Source: Pseudomonadales bacterium (GTDB taxonomy: Bacteria > Pseudomonadota > Gammaproteobacteria > Pseudomonadales > Pseudohongiellaceae). From it: DNA of 64,000 nucleotides. Made by a program: the position numbers and the translations under genes. Positions within the stretch are counted from its first letter, which is position 1. Each line of letters begins with the position of its first letter. Below the pieces are notes generated by a model. It ran no database searches and was not told where the DNA came from. It was given only the letters and a program-made list of their open reading frames with translations. This document shows, one piece after another, positions 30,251 to 39,210 of this stretch. The DNA is taken from positions 620,001 through 684,000 of the forward strand of contig WLWQ01000001.1 of NCBI GenBank assembly GCA_012103535.1, read 5' to 3'.

Positions 30251-30285
30251 AAAATCCCTCTTGATTGAATCAAGAGGGATTTTTT
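30251..30285 (-). terminator. bidirectional intrinsic terminator
   Basis: A near-perfect palindrome (arm TCCCTCTTGATT, 16 bp per side with flanking A/T) is followed by T-runs in both directions. It ends the histone-like gene on the minus strand, whose stop is 84 bases away, and insulates tsaB from it. The rest of the 150-base gap 30219-30368 shows no gene. Confidence 0.88.
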
Positions 30286-30368
30286 AAGGTGACGAGTTCT
30301 CATCTGCCGTCTGGATACTCACAGAACTGCCGGCAGATACTATGGCTAAAACTCGTTCCAGCTAGGGC

Positions 30369-31997
30369 TTAACGCTTCCTGCGTGCTGCCTTTTTCTTTC
30401 TAGCTGGAGCTTTCCTTTTCTTAGCAGCTTTACGCTTTGCTGGCTTGCGCTTGGCCTTTTTCTTGGCTTTGCGCTTCGCTGGCTTACGCTTGGCTACTTT
30501 CTTCTTAGCCTTTTTCTTGGCCGCTTTACGCTTCGCTGGCTTGCGCTTAGCTGCCTTTTTCTTGGCTTTGCGCTTCGCTGGCTTACGTTTCGCTGTTTTC
30601 TTCTTGGCTTTCTTCTTAGCCGCTTTACGCTTCGCTGGCTTACGCTTGGCTACCTTCTTCTTAGCCTTTTTCTTAGCCGCTTTACGCTTTGCTGGCTTAC
30701 GCTTAGCTACTTTTCGCTTCGCTGCCTTTTTAGCTGCAGATCTGCGTTTCACTTTACGCTTTGCCTTTTTCTTCGCTGCTTTGCGCTTGGCTGGCTTACG
30801 CTTGGCTACTTTCTTTTTAGCCTTCTTCTTGGCGGCTTTGCGTTTTGCTGGCTTGCGCTTAGCTGCCTTCTTCTTGGCTTTGCGCTTCGCTGGCTTACGC
30901 TTCGCTGCTTTCTTCTTAGTTTTCTTCTTGGCTTTCTTCTTAGCCGCTTTACGCTTGGCCGGCTTACGCTTAGCTGCCTTACGCTTGGCTACCTTCTTCT
31001 TAGCCTTCTTCTTGGCGGCTTTGCGCTTTGCTGGCTTACGCTTAGCTACTTTACGCTTCGCGGCTTTCTTTGCAGCCGATCTACGTTTTACTGCTTTTTT
31101 CTTCTTAGCTTTCTTCTTAGTTTTCTTCTTAGCGGCTTTACGCTTAGCCGGCTTGCGCTTAGCGGCCTTTTTCTTGGCTGCTTTTTTCTTAGCCTTCTTC
31201 TTGGCTGGTTTGCGCTTAGCTGCCTTACGCTTGGCTACCTTCTTCTTAGCCTTACGTTTTACAGCCTTTTTCTTCGTTGCTTTCCTTCGAACTACTTTCT
31301 TCTTGGCTGCTTTACGTTTCACTGCCTTCTTCTTAGCCACCTTCCGTTTAGCAGGTGCCTTTTTCTTTTTTGCTGCTTTTTTCTTAGCCATAGGTTTCCC
31401 CGTCATTTTCCGATTTAAAGATTTCCTTTTTGCCGCCTTTCGAGCTGCTGTCTTTGCTTTGGCAGCAGCCTTCTTGGTAGCGCTTCTCTCCTTTACAGCT
31501 GCTTTTTTAGCGGCAATCCTTGCCTTCAAAGCAGCTTTTCGAGCTCGCTTAGCGACTCTCGTCGTTTCTGCTTTAGCTCTCTTCCTTTTCCATTTAGCGA
31601 TGAAAGCGTTAACCGCTTTCTCTAAATCTGCGTCAGCTTGTACTTGTTCTTCGAGTTTTTTAGCTTTAGACCTCAGTGCAGTTTCAACTGCTCTGGCTTT
31701 TGCTTTTGCTGTTCGTATTTTGGCGTTAAGTGAAGCAGCTTTGGCTGCAACTTTTCGAGAGGCGTTTTGTGCAGTAACCGCCGCTTTCTTTTTTACGGCA
31801 GTCTTAGTCTTGCTGGCAGCTTTCTTAGCTGCAGCTGCTTTTTTTCTCGCAGATGCAGCTTTTTTTAACGCTGCTCCAGCTTCTTTTTGTAGTTTAGCTA
31901 CCGCGGCGTTTGCTCTTTTCAAAGCGGGACTATTAATATTTTTAGTCTTCGCCTTTTTCTTAGCAGAAGCTTTCATACTTGTTTTAACTTTCGGCAC
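30369..31997 (-). CDS. giant Lys/Arg/Ala-rich histone H1/AlgP-like DNA-binding protein
   Basis: The protein has 542 residues made almost wholly of Lys, Arg, Ala, Pro and Val. Residues 1-190 are Ala/Lys-rich helix with scattered acidic residues (a possible coiled-coil, about 85-135). From residue 171 to the end there is no Asp or Glu. The last 330 residues are built from variants of the 19-residue unit VAKRKPAKRKAAKKKAKKK, that is a 57-bp DNA repeat, and a larger block beginning RRSAAKKAAKRKVAK occurs twice. This resembles the C-terminal domain of histone H1, bacterial histone-like tails and Pseudomonas AlgP. A role in nucleoid compaction or transcription is inferred. The start is GTG at 31997 with a weak Shine-Dalgarno; Met 8 is an alternative. 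Copy number of the repeat may differ between strains or be mis-assembled. Confidence 0.85.
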   Translation of the reverse strand: MPKVKTSMKASAKKKAKTKNINSPALKRANAAVAKLQKEAGAALKKAASARKKAAAAKKAASKTKTAVKKKAAVTAQNASRKVAAKAASLNAKIRTAKAKARAVETALRSKAKKLEEQVQADADLEKAVNAFIAKWKRKRAKAETTRVAKRARKAALKARIAAKKAAVKERSATKKAAAKAKTAARKAAKRKSLNRKMTGKPMAKKKAAKKKKAPAKRKVAKKKAVKRKAAKKKVVRRKATKKKAVKRKAKKKVAKRKAAKRKPAKKKAKKKAAKKKAAKRKPAKRKAAKKKTKKKAKKKKAVKRRSAAKKAAKRKVAKRKPAKRKAAKKKAKKKVAKRKAAKRKPAKRKAAKKKAKKKTKKKAAKRKPAKRKAKKKAAKRKPAKRKAAKKKAKKKVAKRKPAKRKAAKKKAKRKVKRRSAAKKAAKRKVAKRKPAKRKAAKKKAKKKVAKRKPAKRKAAKKKAKKKTAKRKPAKRKAKKKAAKRKPAKRKAAKKKAKKKVAKRKPAKRKAKKKAKRKPAKRKAAKKRKAPARKKKAARRKR

Positions 31998-32289
31998 TTA
32001 TTAAAAACCCCGAGAAATTTAATCACGGTTGCTTAAGTTAACAATCGAACTCACTGCTTGCGCGCAACATATCACAAATTTTATCTGGCTTACTACAAAA
32101 CTTATAATTTTAAAGAACGTTTTTCGTTTAAGCATGCAAAAAACACCACTTCTACATGGTATCCAAAACATATTTCGCTTATTAAATAGAAAACTTTAAG
32201 AAAACAACTTAAAAACATTAAAAAAAATTTCCTATAAACGGCAATTAGTTTGCCAACTTTAGTTTCTAACCACGCTTTTTTTAAGAATA

Positions 32290-32307
32290 AACAACAAATT
32301 TGTTGTT
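32290..32307. promoter_or_regulatory. perfect 18-bp palindrome, operator-like
   Basis: AACAACAAATTTGTTGTT is perfectly self-complementary and sits within a looser, longer symmetry flanked by TTAAG and CTTAA. It is 293 bases upstream of the histone-like gene start. A T-run follows on the plus strand, but with no loop it is a poor terminator, so a dimeric DNA-binding protein site is the likelier reading. No regulator can be named. Confidence 0.4.
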
Positions 32308-32400
32308 TTTTTAACTTAAAACTAAAAAAATTAACCAATAACTAAGATTACTAACTAATTTTTCGTAAAATCTGTGTTCTAACTCGCATAAAAACAAAAA

Positions 32401-32420
32401 ACCCGGCATTTACGCCGGGT
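32401..32420 (-). terminator. intrinsic terminator of adk
   Basis: A 7-bp stem (ACCCGGC / GCCGGGT) with a six-base loop is extended by A/T pairs and followed by T-runs in both directions. It is 26 bases past the adk stop codon on the minus strand. Confidence 0.9.
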
Positions 32421-32445
32421 TTTTTGTTTTTAAAGAAAAGATTTT

Positions 32446-33102
<657 letters not shown>

Positions 33103-33129
33103 CTATTCGCTTTTAACATTGAAAATCAG

Positions 33130-33990
33130 CTATAAACCGTTAACTTTTGCTTGTTCCCACAATTGATTAAGGTCATCTAGACTCGATTCCGCTACTGATT
33201 TACCTTCTTTATTTAGTCTTGATTCTATCCACTTAAATCTGTTTTCAAACTTGGTATTGGCATCGCGCAGTGTTAACTCTGGATCGACACCGGTGTGGCG
33301 CGCGACATTAACAGCGGCAAACAGCACATCACCGAGTTCTGACTGAATTGCCTCGTGCTCTCCATCTTTTATCGCTTCTTCCAGCTCTTCTATTTCTTCT
33401 TTTAACTTAGCAACGACTGGAGATAACTCCTGCCAATCAAAACCAACTTTTGCAGCACGCTTTTGTAATTTTAGCGCCCTAGCTAACGCAGGAAACGCAC
33501 GAGGAACATCATTCAGAATACTTTCCGCTTCAGTTCCGCTGTCCGCAGATGATTTTCTTAAAAACTTGTTCTCTTTTTCCTGCTTCTTAATCGCTTCCCA
33601 GTTAACGACAACCTGTTCGGAAGAAATATCTGACTTTGTGCCAAAATTTGTCACCTGGCCTTCAGGAAACACATGAGGGTGTCGTCTTACCAATTTATTG
33701 GTAATTGCATTTGCAACATCATCAAAATTAAACAGCCCTTCTTCTTGCGCAATTTGCGCATAAAAAACCACCTGGAAGAGTAAATCACCCAACTCATCTT
33801 CCAATTCCACCATATCTTGTTTCTCAATGGCATCCACTACTTCATACACTTCTTCAAGTGTAAAAGGTATTAGTGATTCAATAGATTGTTCTAAATCCCA
33901 AGGACAACCATTGTCTTTGTCCCTCAACATGCTCATCAGTGCAATAAGTTTTCCAATAGCACTTTTTCTATCGAATTCTGTAATACTCAT
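33130..33990 (-). CDS. mazG: nucleoside triphosphate pyrophosphohydrolase MazG
   Basis: MazG hydrolyses (d)NTPs to NMP and PPi, cleaning the nucleotide pool and, in E. coli, lowering ppGpp. It has 286 residues with two MazG domains. The first contains CPWDLEQSIESLIPFTLEE and the EExxD-type metal motif around ELEDELGDLLFQVVF; the second contains KEEIEELEEAIKD and ELGDVLFAAVNVARH. It lies nine bases after rlmD, with the same rlmD-(relA)-mazG neighbourhood as in enterics, although relA is missing between them here. Confidence 0.96.
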   Translation of the reverse strand: MSITEFDRKSAIGKLIALMSMLRDKDNGCPWDLEQSIESLIPFTLEEVYEVVDAIEKQDMVELEDELGDLLFQVVFYAQIAQEEGLFNFDDVANAITNKLVRRHPHVFPEGQVTNFGTKSDISSEQVVVNWEAIKKQEKENKFLRKSSADSGTEAESILNDVPRAFPALARALKLQKRAAKVGFDWQELSPVVAKLKEEIEELEEAIKDGEHEAIQSELGDVLFAAVNVARHTGVDPELTLRDANTKFENRFKWIESRLNKEGKSVAESSLDDLNQLWEQAKVNGL

Positions 33991-33999
33991 AGCAACAGT

Positions 34000-35379
34000 T
34001 CAGAGCTCTTTAGACTCAAGGATGAATTCAGCCATGGATTCAACATGGGTCGTGTGGGGAAACATATCCATTACTCCAACGGAATTCAATTTGTATCCTC
34101 GCGCAATTAACTCCGCGGCATCTCTTGCTAGCGTAGCTGGATTACAGGAAATATATAAAATCTTATTAGCACCCAGCTTGGCAATTTGAGAAATGATTTC
34201 AAGAGCACCAGAGCGCGGTGGATCAAGCAGTATTTTTGTAAAAGGCTGTTTAAGCCAAGCTTTTGCATCAATGTTAGCGGTTAAATCCGCGGCAAAAAAT
34301 TCCGCGTTATCGATACCATTGTGTTCTGCGTTTTCCTGCCCTCGTTTAACCATCTCTTCGCTTCCTTCAATGCCAACTACTGCCTGACAATGTTTAGCAA
34401 TGGGAAGAGTAAAGTTGCCCAATCCACAAAAAAGGTCGAGAACCACATCTTCATCGGTGAGATTCAACATTGAGACTGCTCGACTGACAATCGAACGATT
34501 GATTTCAGCGTTTACCTGGGTGAAATCCATCGGATGAAAAGACACACACAGATCAAATTCAGGTAAGAAATAGTGCAGCCTTTCCGCTGACTCGGTGGGA
34601 TATAGCTTAAATACGCTATCGATCCCTGCTGGTTGCAGGTAGACATCGATATTTTCAGACTCGGCAAATTCGCAAATTAGTTCTTTATCGTCTTCACAAA
34701 GCGCTTTTAAGTGTCGAATCACCAATGCGACTTGCAGTTCTTCCATTGATTCACGGGTTTTTTCTCCTACTGCCACTTCTATTTGCGGAATATCCGAATT
34801 CGCTTTCAACCCAATAAGAAAATCTCGTAGCGGTTGAATGAGTCTGGCGAATTCTTGAGCCAAAACCTGGCAATCATTCATGTCGGTTATAAAGCTGCTG
34901 TATTTCTCCCTGAAACCAACCAGTACGCCGCCTTTTTTAACAACTTTACGCACAGCTAAACGCGCCTTGCGCCGGTAATGGGTAGTATTGGCTTTTATTT
35001 GTGGAAGTAGCTGAAAACTGTCTGCAGCTAAATTAGTTGTACGTTGCAGATGTTCAAGCAATACAGATTCTTTGAAATCTAACTGCCTGTCTGTATCCCA
35101 ATGTTGTAAGGAACAACCACCGCAGATCGGCGTAAATTCACAGGGAGGATTAACCCGGCTCGCCGACGGGGAAACGACCTCTTCTACTTTTAACTCTGAA
35201 AACTGACTGCGATTACGCACGTAAAGCGCTGAAACTGTTTCGCCTTCCAGCGCACCATCTACAAAGGCAACCTTACCGTCTATATGGCCTATACCTCTTC
35301 CTTCATGACTCATAGCAGAAACATCGAGGGTAATCGCCTCGGCAGGCAGTCGATTTCTGCGCCTGCGTCGACTACTCAT
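34000..35379 (-). CDS. rlmD: 23S rRNA (uracil1939-C5)-methyltransferase
   Basis: RlmD methylates U1939 of 23S rRNA. It has 459 residues. An Arg-rich N-terminus leads into a TRAM domain (about 15-75); a 4Fe-4S site is made by the cysteines of NPPCEFTPICGGCSLQHW with a later Cys in NDCQVL; the SAM domain has VLDLFCGLGNFTLPIA and the catalytic Cys in ILYISCNPATLARD. All the motifs of an active enzyme are present. ATG at 35379. Confidence 0.96.
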   Translation of the reverse strand: MSSRRRRRNRLPAEAITLDVSAMSHEGRGIGHIDGKVAFVDGALEGETVSALYVRNRSQFSELKVEEVVSPSASRVNPPCEFTPICGGCSLQHWDTDRQLDFKESVLLEHLQRTTNLAADSFQLLPQIKANTTHYRRKARLAVRKVVKKGGVLVGFREKYSSFITDMNDCQVLAQEFARLIQPLRDFLIGLKANSDIPQIEVAVGEKTRESMEELQVALVIRHLKALCEDDKELICEFAESENIDVYLQPAGIDSVFKLYPTESAERLHYFLPEFDLCVSFHPMDFTQVNAEINRSIVSRAVSMLNLTDEDVVLDLFCGLGNFTLPIAKHCQAVVGIEGSEEMVKRGQENAEHNGIDNAEFFAADLTANIDAKAWLKQPFTKILLDPPRSGALEIISQIAKLGANKILYISCNPATLARDAAELIARGYKLNSVGVMDMFPHTTHVESMAEFILESKEL

Positions 35380-35412
35380 GAAGAATTTGAATTTGCGTCT
35401 GAAGTGGGTTCA

Positions 35413-36306
35413 CTAGCTCGAAGAAAACACGCCAGTGGAGAGATAACGATCTCCGCGATCACAGATAATGGCCACAATGGTGGCATTCTCTATTTGCTTG
35501 GATAATTGCAATGCGGCAAATACCGCGCCCCCTGAAGATACGCCGCAAAATATCCCTTCTTCGATGGCCAAGGCGCGCATAGTGTCCTCGGCATCTTTTT
35601 GTTCCACATCGATAACTTCATCGACCCGCGAGCGATCGAAAATTTTAGGTAGATATTCTTGAGGCCAGCGACGGATTCCTGGAATGCGAGAGCCATCCTT
35701 GGGTTGCAAACCAATAATTTGAACAGCAGGATTTTGCTCTTTGAGATAACGGGATACACCCATAATAGTGCCGGTAGTCCCCATGGAACTCACAAAATGG
35801 GTGATTTCGCCTTTCGTGTCACGCCAGATTTCAGGACCGGTGCGCATGTAATGCGCATTAGGATTGTCCTGATTGGCGAATTGATCCAGAACTTTTCCTT
35901 TCCCTTCTTGCTGCATTTTAAGCGCAAGATCTCTAGCTCCTTCCATGCCTTCTTGTTCGGTTACCAGAATGAGTTCCGCGCCGTAGGCCACCATGGACGA
36001 TTTACGCTCAGCGCTTAAATTATCAGGCATGATGAGCGTCATCTTGTAGCCTTTAATGGCAGCCACCATGGCCAAGGCAATACCTGTGTTGCCACTAGTG
36101 GCTTCGATTAATCTATCGCCGGGTACAATTTCACCACGTAATTCAGCTTGTTGAATCATGCTCAATGCGGGACGGTCTTTTACGGATCCAGCCGGATTAT
36201 TACCTTCCAGCTTAGCTAAGACGCTGTTACTGGATTGACCAGGAAGCCTTTGTAATCTGACCAGTGGCGTATTACCAATCAGACTTTCGATGGTTGGGTA
36301 AGACAT
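35413..36306 (-). CDS. cysM: cysteine synthase B
   Basis: CysM makes cysteine from O-acetylserine with sulfide or thiosulfate. The PLP lysine is in NNPAGSVKDRPA (Lys43), the phosphate-binding and substrate loops are EATSGNTGIALA and SMGTTGTIMG, and GVSSGGAVFAAL lies near the C-terminus. I start at ATG 36306 (297 residues, E. coli 303). A longer frame begins 29 residues upstream with sequence unlike the family. It is on the same strand as rlmD, 33 bases upstream, and 102 bases after recO. Confidence 0.95.
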   Translation of the reverse strand: MSYPTIESLIGNTPLVRLQRLPGQSSNSVLAKLEGNNPAGSVKDRPALSMIQQAELRGEIVPGDRLIEATSGNTGIALAMVAAIKGYKMTLIMPDNLSAERKSSMVAYGAELILVTEQEGMEGARDLALKMQQEGKGKVLDQFANQDNPNAHYMRTGPEIWRDTKGEITHFVSSMGTTGTIMGVSRYLKEQNPAVQIIGLQPKDGSRIPGIRRWPQEYLPKIFDRSRVDEVIDVEQKDAEDTMRALAIEEGIFCGVSSGGAVFAALQLSKQIENATIVAIICDRGDRYLSTGVFSSS

Positions 36307-36408
36307 CTCTAAAGCTTGTATCTTGCGGGGTGAAGGAAAGCGCTGAATTCTACACGGAATAGAAGGTGCTATAAAGTGAAGCCAGAAGCGCAAGCCTCGG
36401 TTAAATAA

Positions 36409-37128
36409 CTAGCGTTGCGAGGTAAACAGGGAGCGACTATTCAGCGGCTTATCTCCTAAATGTGCTCCCAACGCGAGTCGAAGTAGGTGTTTTGCCGCCG
36501 TCGCAGCAGTTTTGTCTGCCAAATTGAGTTCCCGCAAGGCGATAAGATCATAGCCACGAAAAATGCGTGGATTATTTCCTTCGTCTTCAGATATTTCTGT
36601 CAGTTCGAATCCAACATCTGGAGTAAATCGATAGTAGCAATCCTGATCGATTGGTTGATGGCTCAAATAGTCTTCATCCAGATTAATGGCGTATCCCAAT
36701 TCGGCGAGTAAGCCCAATTCAAATTTGCGCAATATAATTTCCATGTTTGAATCTCCCTGCAGAGCTACCAGGGTGTCTTGATAGTTTTTATAGAGCGATT
36801 TATGTTCTTCATGGTTATGCAGCAACCGGCACAAGATTTCATTAACGTACAAGCCGCTAAATAGTCTTTCTCCCTGCAATAAGATTGCACCGTGCCCTGC
36901 TTCTACCGCGCCAACTGTTTTTACTTCGCCGCGCCCAGTAAAGGAAATGAGCAATGGGTGGAACGCCTGAAGCAATGATCGATATTTTGATTTTTCACGG
37001 CGAGCACCTTTTGCTACGGCTCTAACTCGGCCGTAATCCAAGGTGAAAAAGTCGACCAATAGACTTGTATTCTGGAAGGGGATGCTATGTAAAACGTAGG
37101 CTGGTTGCAGTTGTACTCGAGATTCCAT
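36409..37128 (-). CDS. recO: DNA repair protein RecO
   Basis: RecO, with RecF and RecR, loads RecA on SSB-coated gaps. It has an N-terminal OB fold (QPAYVLHSIPFQNTSLLVDFFTLDYGRV, and AKGARREKSKYRSLLQAF) and a C-terminal helical domain. At 239 residues it matches E. coli (242). Like the E. coli protein it lacks a cysteine zinc cluster. It is 13 bases after era, in the conserved rnc-era-recO order. Confidence 0.95.
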   Translation of the reverse strand: MESRVQLQPAYVLHSIPFQNTSLLVDFFTLDYGRVRAVAKGARREKSKYRSLLQAFHPLLISFTGRGEVKTVGAVEAGHGAILLQGERLFSGLYVNEILCRLLHNHEEHKSLYKNYQDTLVALQGDSNMEIILRKFELGLLAELGYAINLDEDYLSHQPIDQDCYYRFTPDVGFELTEISEDEGNNPRIFRGYDLIALRELNLADKTAATAAKHLLRLALGAHLGDKPLNSRSLFTSQR

Positions 37129-37141
37129 GGCGACAGGCTAA

Positions 37142-38050
37142 TCAATCCATATAACCGAGGCTTTGCAAGGCTCTCTCGTCATCTGCCCAACCACTCTTAA
37201 CTTTAACCCAAAGGTTTAACATTACTTTTGTCTCGAAGGCAGCTTCCATGTCTTCACGGGCCGAGCTTCCGATGCGTTTTAATCTATCTCCGTCTTTCCC
37301 CACCACTATTCTTTTCTGACCGGGCTTGTCCACCAGGATTAAGCCATGGATGTGCAGTACGGCCCCCTCCTGTTGAAATTTTTCGATCTCTACTGTTACT
37401 TCGTAAGGGAGTTCATCGCCTAACTGTCGGGTAACTTTCTCTCGAATTAACTCTGCTGCCAAAAACCGCGAACTGCGATCGGTTATCTGATCTTCAGGGA
37501 ATAGAAATTCACTCTCAGGTAAGTAATTTTTAACCAGGTTTTCGATGTTCTCGAGATTGTGCCCACCCAGGGCGGATACCGGAACTATTTCAACAAAGTC
37601 GTGCTGTTTAGCAAGTTTATCGATATGTGGTAGCAAGGTATTTTTATCCTTGACCAAATCAATCTTATTAATCAACAACAAAACCGGCGTCTTTGTATTT
37701 TTCAATAACTCCAATACGCGTTTATCCCCTTCGTTAAAATTCGTTTTTTCAATTAGAAAGAGAATTACGTCGACATCATTCACCACGCTTACCACGGTGT
37801 CATTCATTACTCGGTTGAGTGTTTTTTCCTGATTTGCATGCAGCCCTGGTGTATCGACATAAATACATTGATGTTGCTGATCACTGCTAATTCCAAGGAT
37901 ACGGTGGCGAGTAGTTTGCGGTTTGCGCGAGGTGATACTTAATTTTTGCTTTAGCAAGTGGTTAAGCAGTGTGGACTTGCCTACGTTAGGTCTACCGACG
38001 ATAGCAATTAATCCGCAATGAGTTTTCGTAGTGTCAGGGTTGGTGCTCAA
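37142..38050 (-). CDS. era: GTPase Era
   Basis: Era is an essential GTPase acting in 16S rRNA processing and 30S assembly. G1 is GRPNVGKSTLLN (near residue 19-30), G3 is DTPGLH, and G4 is NKID, followed by a C-terminal KH domain with VGKDGDRLKRIG. It has 302 residues (E. coli 301). The start is TTG overlapping the rnc stop (TTGA), with GAGG seven bases upstream inside rnc, so translation is coupled. Confidence 0.96.
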   Translation of the reverse strand: MSTNPDTTKTHCGLIAIVGRPNVGKSTLLNHLLKQKLSITSRKPQTTRHRILGISSDQQHQCIYVDTPGLHANQEKTLNRVMNDTVVSVVNDVDVILFLIEKTNFNEGDKRVLELLKNTKTPVLLLINKIDLVKDKNTLLPHIDKLAKQHDFVEIVPVSALGGHNLENIENLVKNYLPESEFLFPEDQITDRSSRFLAAELIREKVTRQLGDELPYEVTVEIEKFQQEGAVLHIHGLILVDKPGQKRIVVGKDGDRLKRIGSSAREDMEAAFETKVMLNLWVKVKSGWADDERALQSLGYMD

Positions 38051-38727
38051 TTCGCTGCCTCGAGTACGGCCAGCATGTGCAGTGCGGCTTCCTGTTCCGC
38101 AAGACGTTTACTGCTACCTGTTCCTTGCTGAGGCTTACTGTGTGCTTCCACCTTACATTCCACAAAAAACGTTTGCTGATGTGCCTCGCCGGTAATGTCG
38201 ACAACAGCGTATTCTGGCAATTTTAATCCCTGTGCCTGCATTAACTCCTGTAACCTGGTTTTGGCGTCCTTTTGTTGTTCCAGTGACGAATTGGAATCTA
38301 CCCTGTCCTTAATCCAGTTTTGGATTAAATGCTTGCAGGGCTCAATTCCACCATCGAGATAGATTGCAGCGATCAAGGCCTCAATGGCATCGGCGAGAAT
38401 CGAATCCCGTTCATCTCCCCCGCTCTTACGTTCGCCACTGCCAAGCTGAATAAATTCTTTGAGATTAATTTCCCTGGCTATGGCTGCAAGAGTAGTTTTA
38501 TTAACTAACATCGCCCGCAGGCGACTCAATTCGCCTTCGTCGGCATCCGGCTGATTTTCGAAGAGAACTTCTGCAACAACATAGCCTAACAAGGAATCGC
38601 CTAGAAATTCTAAGCGTTCATTGTTGAGTTTATTGGCGCTACGGTGGGTTAATGCGAGATTGGCTAAATCCGGATCCGAAAATTGATGATTTAGAAGATT
38701 TTGAAGTTTGTCAAAGTCTATTGCCAT
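38047..38727 (-). CDS. rnc: ribonuclease III
   Basis: RNase III cleaves double-stranded RNA in rRNA and mRNA processing. The signature NNERLEFLGDSLLGYVVAE holds the metal-binding Glu and Asp; a second acidic cluster is in ADAIEALIAAIYLDGG. The C-terminal double-stranded RNA-binding domain starts near DAKTRLQELMQ. It has 226 residues, as in E. coli. It is three bases downstream of the DUF4845 gene. Confidence 0.97.
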   Translation of the reverse strand: MAIDFDKLQNLLNHQFSDPDLANLALTHRSANKLNNERLEFLGDSLLGYVVAEVLFENQPDADEGELSRLRAMLVNKTTLAAIAREINLKEFIQLGSGERKSGGDERDSILADAIEALIAAIYLDGGIEPCKHLIQNWIKDRVDSNSSLEQQKDAKTRLQELMQAQGLKLPEYAVVDITGEAHQQTFFVECKVEAHSKPQQGTGSSKRLAEQEAALHMLAVLEAAN

Positions 38728-38730
38728 CTA

Positions 38731-39108
38731 TTATTGCAATGTTTCGTCGAAGGCAGCGATTACATCAAGATTCGCCACCATTTCAACCCGGGTCTCGTAA
38801 GCAATCATGATAACTGCTGCACCATTCTCTTTACGCAGACGAATATTATTTAAATCAAATCCTTGAACTTGATTGATGCGCAAATTATTTGCCACGGAAT
38901 TTCGTATCTCTTGCAGTGTCATATTGTCAGCCTGACCATTGTCGATCAGTTCCTGACAAAATCCAGTAACCATGTTGTGATCGAGGTAAATCGGCGCAAC
39001 TTTAAATCCAACTGTGAATAACAGTGTGATCATAATGAGCATCATCAATATTCCATAAAATGATGCGCCACGTTGTTTACTTAGTCTATTTGATTGCAAT
39101 GTTTTCAT
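38731..39108 (-). CDS. DUF4845 small single-pass membrane protein
   Basis: A 125-residue protein with one hydrophobic segment near the N-terminus (YGILMMLIMITLLFTVGFKVAP) after a positively charged RQRGAS-like leader resembling a type IV pilin start, then a soluble domain. Proteins of this family sit between lepB and rnc in Pseudomonas and many gammaproteobacteria, and the function is unknown. I start at ATG 39108; GTG at 39120 would add four residues. Confidence 0.85.
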   Translation of the reverse strand: MKTLQSNRLSKQRGASFYGILMMLIMITLLFTVGFKVAPIYLDHNMVTGFCQELIDNGQADNMTLQEIRNSVANNLRINQVQGFDLNNIRLRKENGAAVIMIAYETRVEMVANLDVIAAFDETLQ

Positions 39109-39210
39109 GACTTTGCTCACAGAAGTTACGTTTGACCGCAGAGAGGGAATTTCCCAAATTAAGCTCTTTATATCGGCATTTCCGCTACAAACGTCACAAT
39201 TTTCGATTTT

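Larger units (their letters stand above)
31998..32445. other. AT-rich 448-base intergenic region between adk and the histone-like gene
   Basis: This gap is markedly richer in A and T than its surroundings. It contains the adk terminator at its right end, an 18-bp palindrome (32290-32307), many A- and T-tracts, and presumably the promoter of the histone-like gene. A 78-codon minus-strand frame (32102-32338) is composed of Lys/Phe/Leu as expected from poly-A/T sequence and has no recognisable motif, so I do not call it a gene. Confidence 0.6.

Noticed and set aside
30445..32004. A 519-codon plus-strand open frame of Leu/Phe/Ala, opposite the histone-like gene
   Set aside because: It is the antisense reading of Lys/Arg/Ala codon repeats, which automatically lack stops on that strand; it has no ribosome binding site or recognisable membrane protein pattern.
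32102..32338. A 78-codon minus-strand gene in the AT-rich gap
   Set aside because: Composition is what poly-A/T sequence gives by chance; no motif or good start site was seen.
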